Below, piece by piece: positions 24,215 through 33,097 of a stretch of DNA of 64,000 bases. The notes beneath the pieces were generated by a model. That model was not told the DNA's origin and ran no database searches. It was given only the letters and a program-made list of their open reading frames with translations. The stretch is taken from NCBI GenBank assembly GCA_949290785.1, contig CASETE010000006.1, positions 1-64,000 on the forward strand. The letters are read 5' to 3'. Position 1 is the first letter of the stretch, and each line of letters opens with the position of its first letter. This stretch comes from an uncultured Pseudomonadota bacterium (lineage in GTDB: Bacteria; Pseudomonadota; Alphaproteobacteria; Rs-D84). Both the position numbers and the translations under genes were made by a program.

Positions 24215-26720
24215 TAACGTTTTTTATGCGACGAACCCTGCCAATATGCTAGATGCGTTATGGCAGGTAATATCTGCGTCAAATGTAGATTTAAAAGACG
24301 CGTTGATTTTTTTGCCCAGTAGACGTGCGGTTCGCTCGGTAGAAAAGTTTTTAGTAGTAAAATCTGGTCATAGTATTATTTTGCCTCGGTTGGTGGCGTT
24401 GGGGGAAGGCGCGGAAGATGAAGAAGTTGCTGATAATAACGTCAGCACAGATGTTATATCTAATACAGAGCGTTTGGTTTTATTGGCAAAATTATTGTCC
24501 GCAGATGCAAGTATTGGAAATATAGCAACTGCGTTACCTGTGGCGCATGATTTGTTGCGCATGCAAGATTACCTTGAAAACGAAGGGGTAAGTGTTGCAA
24601 ATATTGATTGGCAAAAATTAGTAGATGAAAAGTATGCTGCTCATTTTCAACGTAAAGCTGATTTATTGAATATATTATCAAAACTGCATAAAGACTATAC
24701 TTCTTTATCTATGACGGAAACGCAGGTGCGTAACAGGGATATACGCGCTTGGGCAAACCATTTGGATGAGTATAAGTTGGTTGTGGTATGTGGATCTACG
24801 GCCAGCGTTCCTGCCACCGCAGATTTAATGTTGAAAGTTGTAACCTTGGCGCATGGCAGAATTATTTTGTCCGGCAAGATTTCAGGACTTGATACCGATT
24901 TTGCGCTGGACACAAATCCATATAATGCAGAGTATAAGTTTTTATCAAGGGCTGGGCTTAATATTTCTGATATAACACCAATTGATGTTGGTAACAGCGA
25001 AACAATAGATTTTTTAAATTATGCTTTTGGTAATAATCCGGCTATCCCGAAAAATAACGATGCGGTAAGCCATTGTCATTTGATAGAATGTGCTCGTGAA
25101 AGCGAGGAAGCAAATGCAGTCGCAGAAATATCTGTTCGGGCAATTGCACAAAACAAAACAGTTTTAATAATTACGCCCGATGCCGCCGGTAACCAAAGAA
25201 TTTTGACTGCTTTTAATGCTTATGGAATACAGGCTGATTTTTCCGGGGGAATATCTGGTAGTATGACACCCGCCGGCAGGGCGATATTAAATCTTTTAAA
25301 CGATTGGGCAGAGCAAGAAAATACTTTGTTGTTTGATAAGTTTTATTGCGAATCCAATTATAATCTACTTGAAACGATAATAAGAATCGTTGATGCGTCA
25401 GGAATAGAGTTTGACCCGCCATTTAATCCAGCAGACGATATAAACATGCCAATATGGCGCGCCATTACAAACTTGTCGGAATGTATAGAAAAAATCGGCA
25501 TCAGACTTAATTTGTCAGACGCACGCGCGTTTATATCAGATGCTATATCTGGTGTATCGGTACGTATGCCTATGAATGATAGGGCCAATGTGGTAGTTTT
25601 GGGTAATATAGAATCGCGAATGCAAACGGCGGACGTCGTAATTTTGACGGGGTTGAATGAAGGAATGTTCCCAGCGCGCGGATACGAAAATGCTTGGTTG
25701 CCAAGGAAAATTGCTCAAGAAGTGGGGTTGCCGTCACCAGATAGAAAAGTGTCTTTACAGGCATTAGATTTCATGAATCTGTCTTGTGGGAAAGAGGTAT
25801 ATTGGTTACGCAGTAAAATATCTGGTGGTGTTCAAACGACCGAGTCTAGATTTTTGTCTCGCGTGGGGGCAAGGTTTGGTAAAGTTGATTTAACGCTTGG
25901 CGACAAAATTTTATCTGACGTTCGGGCAAAAGATGACGTTGCGATTTGTCCGTTAGATTATTCTGCGCCGACGCCACCAGCAGATTGGACTGATGTATAT
26001 GTGACAGAATTAGAACTATTAATTCATAATCCTTATGCGTTCTATGTGCGGCATATCTTGCGGTTGCGGCCGATGGATGATTATTGGACTTTGCCAGACG
26101 CAAGGCATTTTGGTAATTTAGTGCATTTCGTAATTGAAAACGCCAAAGATTTTTCATCTGAAAAGTTGGTTAATGATATGGATTCTTTGGCGCGTCAAAT
26201 ACTTGGGCCGGATAGCGTCATGTTTTATTTTTGGCACAAAAGGTTTCTTGAAATTGCGCCGGTCGTTGCCGCAGAGTTAAAAAATATTCCAAACGCACAG
26301 GCGGAAATTGCCGGAAAGGTAAAGATTGCGGGTCGTAACGTTCGTGCACGTGCAGATAGGGTTTGGGATGGTGGGGTCTTAGATATTAAGACTGGTGCGG
26401 CACCAAATCAAAAGCAGTTATTAGACGGAAATATGCCGCAACTACCGCTAGAAGCGTTTATGTTGCAACAAGGGGGCTTCCCGATTCGGATGTCTGGCGT
26501 TTCTTTGACGCCCGTTATGATGTTCTTGCAATTAAGAAATAACGATGTGAAAGTTATAAAATATGATGCAGAAACAACAGCGCAGATGATAAAAGCAGCC
26601 GTTGAAAAAACAACCGAATTAATAAATATGTATTCTGCAGGAAATGCCCCATATGAATATCGTGAAACAAACGATAGAAAATATAGGGCATATGATGATT
26701 TAGCCAGATGTGACGATTAG
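24201..26720 (+). CDS. addB: AddB-like helicase-nuclease subunit (double-strand break repair)
   Basis: 839 residues, resembling the alphaproteobacterial AddB of the RecBCD-like AddAB enzyme. It has a degenerate superfamily 1 helicase body (LIFLPSRRAVRSVEKFLV near the start, VVILTGLNEGMFPAR in the middle) and a C-terminal PD-(D/E)XK nuclease domain (GNLVHFVIENA, then RARADRVWDGG, VLDIKTGAAP at about 720-770). It begins with TTG at 24201 inside engB, preceded by AGGGTGG. addA, normally adjacent, is absent: the next gene is convergent. Shorter than many AddB (about 1,000 residues). Confidence 0.85.
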   Translation: MVSNNNVFYATNPANMLDALWQVISASNVDLKDALIFLPSRRAVRSVEKFLVVKSGHSIILPRLVALGEGAEDEEVADNNVSTDVISNTERLVLLAKLLSADASIGNIATALPVAHDLLRMQDYLENEGVSVANIDWQKLVDEKYAAHFQRKADLLNILSKLHKDYTSLSMTETQVRNRDIRAWANHLDEYKLVVVCGSTASVPATADLMLKVVTLAHGRIILSGKISGLDTDFALDTNPYNAEYKFLSRAGLNISDITPIDVGNSETIDFLNYAFGNNPAIPKNNDAVSHCHLIECARESEEANAVAEISVRAIAQNKTVLIITPDAAGNQRILTAFNAYGIQADFSGGISGSMTPAGRAILNLLNDWAEQENTLLFDKFYCESNYNLLETIIRIVDASGIEFDPPFNPADDINMPIWRAITNLSECIEKIGIRLNLSDARAFISDAISGVSVRMPMNDRANVVVLGNIESRMQTADVVILTGLNEGMFPARGYENAWLPRKIAQEVGLPSPDRKVSLQALDFMNLSCGKEVYWLRSKISGGVQTTESRFLSRVGARFGKVDLTLGDKILSDVRAKDDVAICPLDYSAPTPPADWTDVYVTELELLIHNPYAFYVRHILRLRPMDDYWTLPDARHFGNLVHFVIENAKDFSSEKLVNDMDSLARQILGPDSVMFYFWHKRFLEIAPVVAAELKNIPNAQAEIAGKVKIAGRNVRARADRVWDGGVLDIKTGAAPNQKQLLDGNMPQLPLEAFMLQQGGFPIRMSGVSLTPVMMFLQLRNNDVKVIKYDAETTAQMIKAAVEKTTELINMYSAGNAPYEYRETNDRKYRAYDDLARCDD

Positions 26721-27487
26721 TTTAATTCTAAGGCCAAACCGCAATGGTCGGTTGGTTTGGTGGCCAACCTTGGTCCCATGTCTATCTCACAACTTTTTAT
26801 CAAGGCCATGGCGGATTTGTTGGCTAAGAAATAATCCAGACGAAGTCCTTGTTTTTTACCAATGGTATCGCCGCCGCGATATCCGTACCAAGTAAAGTCA
26901 ACGGTATCGGGGTGAAGGTTGCGCCATACATCCGTCCAACCGTCGTTTAACCATTGATTCATGATGTCGCGCGCTTGGGGGGCGGCAATTGCTATGCCGA
27001 TATAATTTTGTGGCTTCCAGACGTCGCGATCTTCTATGGCAACGTTAAAATCACCGCCGATTATGACGGGCTCGGGCGAGTCTTTATATTGATTAATATA
27101 TTGTGTAAAAGCCCGCATCCATTCCAATTTATAAGAAAATTTTGGAGAGTCTATTGTGTCACCGTTTGGCATGTATACATTTATAAATCTTATTCTGCCG
27201 TCAATGACGCACTCTATAAATCTGGCGTTTACATCAGGATATGTCGGTAAGCCCATTGTCGTATCTTCAATAGAATTTTTTGAAAAAGTGGCAACGCCAT
27301 TCCAACTTTTTTGGCCGAATACCTTTATATTATAGTTGTACATATCAAATAAGTTGTGCGGAAATGCCGCGTTTTCAACTTTTAGTTCTTGGACCATAAT
27401 AGTGTCATATTGGCCTTGGCTAAGAATTTCCATGAAACTTTCGGCGTGGGCACGAATAGAGTTAATATTTAATGTTAGTATTTTCAT
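26717..27487 (-). CDS. xthA: exonuclease III-family AP endonuclease
   Basis: 256 residues of the endonuclease/exonuclease/phosphatase fold: MKILTLNINSIRA, MVQELK (metal-binding Glu), NVYMPNG (catalytic Tyr), IGGDFNVA (Asp/Asn), LRLDYFLA and TDHCGLALEL (catalytic Asp-His). These are the full ExoIII active-site set for incising abasic sites and 3' trimming in base excision repair. ATG 27487 was chosen over an upstream in-frame codon because AAGGAGA lies just before it. Convergent with addB, overlapping 4 bases. Confidence 0.93.
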   Translation of the reverse strand: MKILTLNINSIRAHAESFMEILSQGQYDTIMVQELKVENAAFPHNLFDMYNYNIKVFGQKSWNGVATFSKNSIEDTTMGLPTYPDVNARFIECVIDGRIRFINVYMPNGDTIDSPKFSYKLEWMRAFTQYINQYKDSPEPVIIGGDFNVAIEDRDVWKPQNYIGIAIAAPQARDIMNQWLNDGWTDVWRNLHPDTVDFTWYGYRGGDTIGKKQGLRLDYFLANKSAMALIKSCEIDMGPRLATKPTDHCGLALELN

Positions 27488-27556
27488 GATTGCAATCTGT
27501 CTCCTTGTGGATATAATAATTCCTGTCCAATATAAAAACAACAAGGATTTTTAATT

Positions 27557-29137
27557 ATGAATATGTATCAGTTATTGGAAAGAGCGGCGTCAACTTGGCC
27601 AGATAATTTGTTCTTGGTTCGCGAAAACGTCACTTTTTCTGGTTTTATTGATTTGGTAAAGGCTCGCGCGGCGTCGTTAGATGCCTTGGGGGTAAAAAAG
27701 GGCGATGTTATTGGTGTATTGGCGCACAATATTCCAGAATTCCCAATAACGTTGTTCGCAATATGGTATCTTGGGGGAATTGCTTTATTGCTGGACACAA
27801 ATTTGACGCCGTTTGAATACGATAATATGACAACCATAACGAATTGTCGTATTGTATGTGCGGAAAAATCTTTCTTTTATAAGACAGACAAATTTACGTT
27901 TTATGACATAACAAAGAAAGACGGTAAAATAAACCCAGACTTAAAGCCTGTACCAACAGAATCTTTGGATGTTGCCACGATGTCGTTTACATCAGGGTCT
28001 ACGGGAACGCCAAAGGTTGTGCCGCTGACACACTTTAATTTGATAGAGTGTTCAAACTCTTTAGAAGATATGCATGAATGGATACAACCTGGGTTTATCA
28101 TGTACGGATTTCTGCCTATGTATCATATATTCGGTTTTGCTGTTGAATTATTGGCTACGTTGCATTACGGGGCGGGGGTGTTGTTGCAACCGACAGTTAA
28201 TCCGAAAGAAATACTAGATGATTTTAAAACATACAAACCTCATGTCATACCGGCCGTGCCAAGATTATGGGAAGTATTTAGAAATAAAATTATTGATAAT
28301 ATAAAAGCCCAACGTAAGTGGTGGCTGGTTTCAATAGTTTTAAAATATGGAAACTTCTTAAAGAAAATAGGACTTGGTGCGCTGGTGCGCAAGGTGCAAC
28401 AACCAGTGTTAGCCGTGTTCGGTGGACGCGCTAGATTACTGATTGCAGGCGGTGCCGCAACAAAGCCAGAAGTGGAAACTTTCTATGAACGTCTTGGGTT
28501 GACGTTTATACAAGGATATGGCTTGACGGAATGTGTTGGTCCTATTTGTATATCAAAACCAACAAAGAATCGTTTGCCGTTTGCCTTTGGTGGGCCGACG
28601 ACAAATAACGAATGTGAAATTCGTGATAAAAACGAGGATGGCGTCGGGGTATTATGGTTGCGCGGGCATCAAGTGTTCGGCGGTTATCTGAATAACCCAG
28701 AAGTAAATAAAGAAGTTTTTGATGAACGCGGTTTCTTTAATACAGGCGACATGGTTTCTATGGATAAAAACGGTGAGTTGCATTTCGCAGGACGCAAAAA
28801 GCAGGTTATCGTTTTAGATTCTGGAAAAAATGTATATCCTGATGAATTAGAAGGCTTGTTCATTACAATACCCGGCGTTAAAAACGTTGCTGTTTTTGAA
28901 CATAAGGTCAAAAATAAAACGGTTACGTACGGTGTGTTTAGTGTTGAACCAACGATGACGCTTGAAAAATTGTCTGCGGCAATCGCGCAAGCAAACAAGA
29001 AAGTTGCGTCTTATAAATGGGTGACACATTTTGCCATGACGACCGAAGATTTGCCGATGACCAGTACTCAAAAGGTAAAACATCATATAGTTCGTCAAAA
29101 CTTGATTGATGGTAAATATCCTATAAGAAAAGAGTAA
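27557..29137 (+). CDS. acyl-CoA/acyl-ACP synthetase, AMP-forming
   Basis: 526 residues of the ANL superfamily. P-loop MSFTSGSTGTPKVVPLTH (about 140), motif GYGLTECVGP, FFNTGDMVSMDKNGELHFAGR and the C-terminal hinge lysine region VYPDELEGLF are intact, so it should adenylate a carboxylic acid and transfer it to a thiol. The short linker after the hinge and the KVKHHIVRQNL end resemble long-chain fatty acid-CoA ligases; the substrate is not determined. Alone between the divergent exonuclease gene and a strong terminator; SD CAAGGA. Confidence 0.85.
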   Translation: MNMYQLLERAASTWPDNLFLVRENVTFSGFIDLVKARAASLDALGVKKGDVIGVLAHNIPEFPITLFAIWYLGGIALLLDTNLTPFEYDNMTTITNCRIVCAEKSFFYKTDKFTFYDITKKDGKINPDLKPVPTESLDVATMSFTSGSTGTPKVVPLTHFNLIECSNSLEDMHEWIQPGFIMYGFLPMYHIFGFAVELLATLHYGAGVLLQPTVNPKEILDDFKTYKPHVIPAVPRLWEVFRNKIIDNIKAQRKWWLVSIVLKYGNFLKKIGLGALVRKVQQPVLAVFGGRARLLIAGGAATKPEVETFYERLGLTFIQGYGLTECVGPICISKPTKNRLPFAFGGPTTNNECEIRDKNEDGVGVLWLRGHQVFGGYLNNPEVNKEVFDERGFFNTGDMVSMDKNGELHFAGRKKQVIVLDSGKNVYPDELEGLFITIPGVKNVAVFEHKVKNKTVTYGVFSVEPTMTLEKLSAAIAQANKKVASYKWVTHFAMTTEDLPMTSTQKVKHHIVRQNLIDGKYPIRKE

Positions 29138-29156
29138 TTTTCTTGAATCAAAAAAG

Positions 29157-29183
29157 AACACCGCCGTTTTGGCGGTGTTTTAA
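29157..29183 (+). terminator. terminator after the acyl-CoA synthetase gene
   Basis: AACACCGCC/GGCGGTGTT with a GTTTT loop and T-tail; it could also serve mnmE from the other strand. Confidence 0.88.
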
Positions 29184-29203
29184 TTGTCTTGATATTCTTT
29201 ATA

Positions 29204-30508
29204 TTATTTTCCCAGGCATAGTTGTGAAAATGTAGCGTCCATTACTTCGGATGCAGTTATCGTGCCTAGTATTTTTCCTATGTTATCTGCAGCGCGGTGG
29301 ACGTGTTCTGCAAATATGTCATAATTGTCATCGGATGTGTCCAGGGCAGATTTTAACTCTTGCAAGGCTTCGGTTAATAAAACACGGGTGCGTGCATTTA
29401 TTGCAACTGATGATTCAGTGCCTGCTGTCAATGTCGCTATTTTTTCTTTTATTAGCATGATTAATTCGTTAATACCTTTGCCTGTTTTTGCAGATACATA
29501 GATTGCCTGCGGAATTTGTTTGCCTTGTGTTATATCGGATTTATTTATTATCAAAAGTTCGTTATTTAAAAGTGACGGAATTTTCGTTTCTTTTGAACCG
29601 TCTAAAACTCGTAAAATTAAATCGGCGTTTTCAATTTCTGTTTTTGTGCGCTGTATTCCGATTCTTTCAATTTTGTTTGCTGTTTTACGCAACCCGGCAG
29701 TATCTGACAGATTTACCAAATATCCATTCATGTCTATTGTGGCAGATACCACGTCGCGTGTTGTGCCAGGAATGTCTGAAACAATCGCTCTGTTCGCGCC
29801 AAGTATTGCATTAAACAAAGATGATTTTCCAACGTTTGTTTCACCAACTAATGCAATATTAAAACCGCTGCGGATAGCGCGTACCGCTGTATAGCGCGAT
29901 AATGAGTCTTGTATTTCTGTGTGTAATTTTTTCGTTTTTGTGCGAATAGTGTTAACTATATTCGCGGGTAATTCGTCATCAGAATAATCAAGTGTTGCTG
30001 CCGCGTATGCGGAAATTTCAATCATTTGATTACGCCATGAATCATATATTTTACTGTCACCGCCCATCATTGATTTTAGTGCGCTTTTTCGTTGAACGTC
30101 AGTCTGGGCGTCTAATAAAGCAGCAAGACCGTCAACGTCGGCAAGATTCATTTTGTTGTTATAAAACGCACGACGTGAAAATTCACCGGGCGTTGCCATA
30201 CGAAATCCCAGCGCGCTTAAATAAGAAAATATTTTTTCTATGACAGCTGGGGCGCCATGACTATGAATTTCTATTATATCTTCGCCAGTGAAAGAGTGGG
30301 GCGCACGAAAATAAATACATATAACCTGATCTATTAAATCTTTGTTTGTGTCATGTAGGTTTGTAAAATATGCGTGACGATTTATAAAGTCGGTTTTATT
30401 TATAAATTTTGAAAATGTATTACCAAGCTCAGTTCCGCTAATTCTTATAACGGCAACGCCGGATTTTCCATGCCCACTGGACAAAGCAAAAATTGTATCG
30501 TTGTTCAT
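29204..30508 (-). CDS. mnmE: tRNA modification GTPase MnmE (TrmE)
   Basis: With MnmG forms the (carboxymethyl)aminomethyl group at wobble U34. 434 residues: N-terminal folate-binding domain (TIFALSSGHGKSGVAVIRISG), helical domain, inserted G domain (GETNVGKSSLFNAILG, DIPGTTRD, SDTAGLR, NKSD) and the C-terminal LCLGK cysteine motif that is essential in the family. ATG 30508 chosen on the family N-terminus; an in-frame GTG 15 bases upstream is in the end of ruvA. Starts 1 base after the ruvA stop. Confidence 0.95.
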   Translation of the reverse strand: MNNDTIFALSSGHGKSGVAVIRISGTELGNTFSKFINKTDFINRHAYFTNLHDTNKDLIDQVICIYFRAPHSFTGEDIIEIHSHGAPAVIEKIFSYLSALGFRMATPGEFSRRAFYNNKMNLADVDGLAALLDAQTDVQRKSALKSMMGGDSKIYDSWRNQMIEISAYAAATLDYSDDELPANIVNTIRTKTKKLHTEIQDSLSRYTAVRAIRSGFNIALVGETNVGKSSLFNAILGANRAIVSDIPGTTRDVVSATIDMNGYLVNLSDTAGLRKTANKIERIGIQRTKTEIENADLILRVLDGSKETKIPSLLNNELLIINKSDITQGKQIPQAIYVSAKTGKGINELIMLIKEKIATLTAGTESSVAINARTRVLLTEALQELKSALDTSDDNYDIFAEHVHRAADNIGKILGTITASEVMDATFSQLCLGK

Positions 30509-30509
30509 A

Positions 30510-31091
30510 TTATCTATTCCCACTTATTTCTTTTAATGCCATTGGTACCAATTTTGAAACGTCTGCGGATGGATTTTCTTTTACCAATTTTTGTGCCATG
30601 TCTATTATATCCAATCTTCTGTATCCCAATGATTCAAGCGCAGACAGCAAATCTGGCAAGGCAGAAACGGTATCAGAATTTGATTGGGCAAAATCAAATG
30701 ATGGTCCACCGATTTTGTTCTTTAATTCCAATATTATTTTTTCTGCCATCTTTTTACCGACGCCCGGTGCTGTTGCTATGGTTTTTGCGTCGCCTGTCGC
30801 AATAGCAGACATTAATGTATCTGTTTTAACAGTCCCCATGATTGCCAAGGCAACCTTTGGACCAACGCCAGATACGCCCGTTAATTGGTTGAATAAACTT
30901 TGTCCCGCAAGCGTTGAAAAACCAAATAAGCGTATAGAATCTTCGCGGACAACGGTTTCTATCCATAAAGATACGGTGGATTTTGGCGTTAGATATTCAG
31001 GGGTAAAAACTTTATAACCAACGTCGTGAACCATCAAAATTATAAAGCCGTCGCCGGTATAATCAACAACCCCTTGCAATTTACCAATCAT
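30510..31091 (-). CDS. ruvA: Holliday junction branch migration protein RuvA
   Basis: 193 residues. Domain I OB-fold (MIGKLQGVVDYTGDGFIILM), domain II with two helix-hairpin-helix motifs (LTGVSGVGPKVALAIM and IATAPGVGKKMAEKIILELK) and a C-terminal domain III that binds RuvB (LLSALESLGYRRLDI). SD AAAGGA. ruvB, its motor partner, is not next to it; mnmE follows directly. Divergent from yebC and ruvC, so the usual ruvCAB arrangement is broken up. Confidence 0.95.
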   Translation of the reverse strand: MIGKLQGVVDYTGDGFIILMVHDVGYKVFTPEYLTPKSTVSLWIETVVREDSIRLFGFSTLAGQSLFNQLTGVSGVGPKVALAIMGTVKTDTLMSAIATGDAKTIATAPGVGKKMAEKIILELKNKIGGPSFDFAQSNSDTVSALPDLLSALESLGYRRLDIIDMAQKLVKENPSADVSKLVPMALKEISGNR

Positions 31092-31141
31092 TTGTTATCC
31101 TTTTGTAGTAATTCTAATCTAATAAAATTAAAAGGTCAAAT

Positions 31142-31858
31142 ATGAGTGGACACAGCAAATGGCATAATATTCAGCACAAAAAGGGTGCGAATGATGCGGC
31201 GCGTAGCGGTTTGTTTACTAAACTGGCGCGTGAAATTACAATGGCGGCAAAGTTAGGCGATAAGAATCCCGATAATAATCCTCGGTTACGTTTGGCGGTT
31301 TTGAATGCACGTAAAAATTCTATGCCAAACGATAATATAAAGCGCGCAATAGAAAAAGCTTCTGGATCTAATACAGAAAACTATGTGGCAGTGCGATATG
31401 AAGGTTATGGACCGGGCGCCGTCCCCGTAATTGTAGAGGCCTTGACCGATAACCCACGTCGTACAGTGCCGGAAATTCGCAATATCTTTGCTAAGAATGG
31501 CGGTAACATGGGGGAAGAGGGTAGCGTTGTTTTTATGTTCACTCGTGCAGGGCAGATTTTCTATCCTGCATCTATCGGCAAAACCGAAGATGAGATGATG
31601 GAAATCATAATGGACGCAAATGCAGATAATTTAGAAACTTCTGATGAAGGTTTTATCATAACAACAAAACCAGATGATTTTATCAATGTGCAAAAGGCGT
31701 TAAGTGATAAATTGGGTGAACCAGAAAATGCAGAATTAACATGGTTACCAAATATGCCTATGGATTTAGACGATGAAACATATGCAAAAATAGAAAAATT
31801 AGTAGACGCCTTGGATGATAATGATGACGTTCAAAAGGTGTTTACTGCCGCTGCATAA
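31142..31858 (+). CDS. yebC: YebC/PmpR-family protein (TACO1 family)
   Basis: 238 residues of a three-domain family: MSGHSKWHNIQHKKGANDA at the N-terminus, RYEGYGPGAVPVIVEALTDN and GGNMGEEGSVVFMF are diagnostic. Members act as DNA-binding regulators or, in recent work on YebC and mitochondrial TACO1, relieve ribosome stalling on proline stretches. SD AAAGGT. In many alphaproteobacteria yebC precedes ruvC as here, but a terminator separates them. Confidence 0.95.
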   Translation: MSGHSKWHNIQHKKGANDAARSGLFTKLAREITMAAKLGDKNPDNNPRLRLAVLNARKNSMPNDNIKRAIEKASGSNTENYVAVRYEGYGPGAVPVIVEALTDNPRRTVPEIRNIFAKNGGNMGEEGSVVFMFTRAGQIFYPASIGKTEDEMMEIIMDANADNLETSDEGFIITTKPDDFINVQKALSDKLGEPENAELTWLPNMPMDLDDETYAKIEKLVDALDDNDDVQKVFTAAA

Positions 31859-31875
31859 GGCTTTATATGATATGT

Positions 31876-31903
31876 AAAAAATGTCGCTTTTGCGACATTT
31901 TTT
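31876..31903 (+). terminator. terminator between yebC and ruvC
   Basis: AAAAAATGTCGC/GCGACATTTTTT with a TTTT loop. A TATAAT box just after it (31908-31913) probably starts the ruvC transcript. Confidence 0.88.
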
Positions 31904-31932
31904 GTTGTATAATTCTGATGAAAGGACTAATC

Positions 31933-32412
31933 ATGACGCGTATAATTGGTATTGACCCAGGTTTGTTACATACAGGTTGGGCAATAATAGAAAGCACAGG
32001 TTCAAATCGCAAATACATTGCCAGCGGCGTTGTTCTGCCAAATAAATCTGAAACATTGTCTAATAGACTGGTGTATATTTTTCGCCAGGTTTCTATAATT
32101 TGTGAAAATTTTCAACCTGATGAATGTAGTATAGAAATAACCTTTGTAAACAAAAACCCACAAACTACATTGGCATTGGGACATGCTAGGGCGGCTGCTA
32201 TTGTTGCCGTTGCGGATAAAAATATTCCCATATTTGAATATGAACCTAATAAAATCAAAAAGGCGTTGACGTCGGCCGGGCACGCCGATAAAGACCAAGT
32301 ATATAAAATGGTGCGCATGTTATTACCAGCTGCACAACCAAAAACGCCTGATGAAAGTGATGCTATTGCGATTGCATTGGCGCACTCTAATATGAGCAAA
32401 TTCAATTTATAA
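31933..32412 (+). CDS. ruvC: Holliday junction resolvase RuvC
   Basis: 159 residues with the RNase H-like fold and acidic active site: IGIDPG (Asp7), the Glu in SIEITFVN, and the C-terminal acidic pair in DESDAIAIALAH. It cuts Holliday junctions moved by RuvAB. ATG 31933 follows AAAGGA; an ORF extension upstream to 31867 crosses the terminator and is not used. Confidence 0.95.
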   Translation: MTRIIGIDPGLLHTGWAIIESTGSNRKYIASGVVLPNKSETLSNRLVYIFRQVSIICENFQPDECSIEITFVNKNPQTTLALGHARAAAIVAVADKNIPIFEYEPNKIKKALTSAGHADKDQVYKMVRMLLPAAQPKTPDESDAIAIALAHSNMSKFNL

Positions 32413-32459
32413 TATTGGCAATGTTGTGCTATAATCTATATGCAGCAAAAAGGGAAATT

Positions 32460-32741
32460 ATGAAAAAAGAATCTATTGATTTATATGATGCGCATTTGTT
32501 GTCAAAACAACGCGTATGTTTTAGGGCTTTTGTTATCAATCTTGTGTTGGTGTTTTTAGTTTGGTTGTTAACAATGTGTCCGGATTTTATGTTCTTGGCT
32601 GTAAAAATAACGGGAATTTCTTTGCAATATTTATATATATCTGCAATAAGTTTCTTGGCAATTTGGAAATTGGCTGGGATTGTATTTTTCTTGATACCTG
32701 GAATCGCCATTTGGTGGGAAAGAAAAATGCTTAGAAGGTAA
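32460..32741 (+). CDS. small membrane protein, 93 aa
   Basis: Begins at ATG 32460 after AGGGAA, 48 bases downstream of ruvC. Two predicted membrane helices (about 20-42 and 53-82) are flanked by charged ends, with a basic C-terminus (WWERKMLRR). No family recognised. It is followed by a terminator, so it is probably the last gene of the ruvC transcript. Confidence 0.65.
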   Translation: MKKESIDLYDAHLLSKQRVCFRAFVINLVLVFLVWLLTMCPDFMFLAVKITGISLQYLYISAISFLAIWKLAGIVFFLIPGIAIWWERKMLRR

Positions 32742-32745
32742 AAAT

Positions 32746-32769
32746 AAAAACGGCAAACGCCGTTTTTTT
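32746..32769. terminator. bidirectional terminator between the small membrane protein and dciA
   Basis: AAAAACGGC/GCCGTTTTT with an AAAC loop; it touches the dciA stop on the minus strand. Confidence 0.8.
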
Positions 32770-33097
32770 ATTTTCTGATTGTTATTTTTTGTACTGCGTC
32801 ACGACCAAAATATTTGTTTATTTTTGTTTGTATTTCTGCCGTCATATAAGACAATTCCAGGGCATATGCAGGATTTGCCGGTTTTATTATAATATTAAAT
32901 TTATTATCTTTCGTTTTCTTTATCGCGATAAGTCTTGCAATGCCAGATATTTCAGGTCCCATAATTTCTGACCATCTGGATATTAAATCGGCGTCTGATG
33001 CACGAATTCCAAACTTTTTTAAAAGACCGCCCAAAGCGCCCGCAATTGTTTGCGGACGCGAAAGACGTTCGTTAAATTTATTTGCTTGGTTTGACAT
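32768..33097 (-). CDS. dciA: DUF721/DciA-family protein (probable replicative helicase loader)
   Basis: 109 residues. The DUF721 core runs through SRWSEIMGPEISGIARLIAI and NPAYALELSYMTAEIQTKI to the C-terminus. DciA-type proteins assist loading of DnaB in bacteria lacking DnaC/DnaI. An N-terminal lysine/arginine-rich stretch precedes the domain. It starts inside the 3' end of mltA (20-base overlap), so it is probably translated by coupling. Confidence 0.83.
   Translation of the reverse strand: MSNQANKFNERLSRPQTIAGALGGLLKKFGIRASDADLISRWSEIMGPEISGIARLIAIKKTKDNKFNIIIKPANPAYALELSYMTAEIQTKINKYFGRDAVQKITIRK

Noticed and set aside
30493-31017. 174-codon plus-strand frame inside ruvA
   Set aside because: Antisense shadow of a well-conserved gene.
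31867-31932. Longer N-terminus for ruvC rich in cysteines
   Set aside because: It crosses the yebC terminator; the ATG at 31933 has a good SD and matches the RuvC N-terminus.
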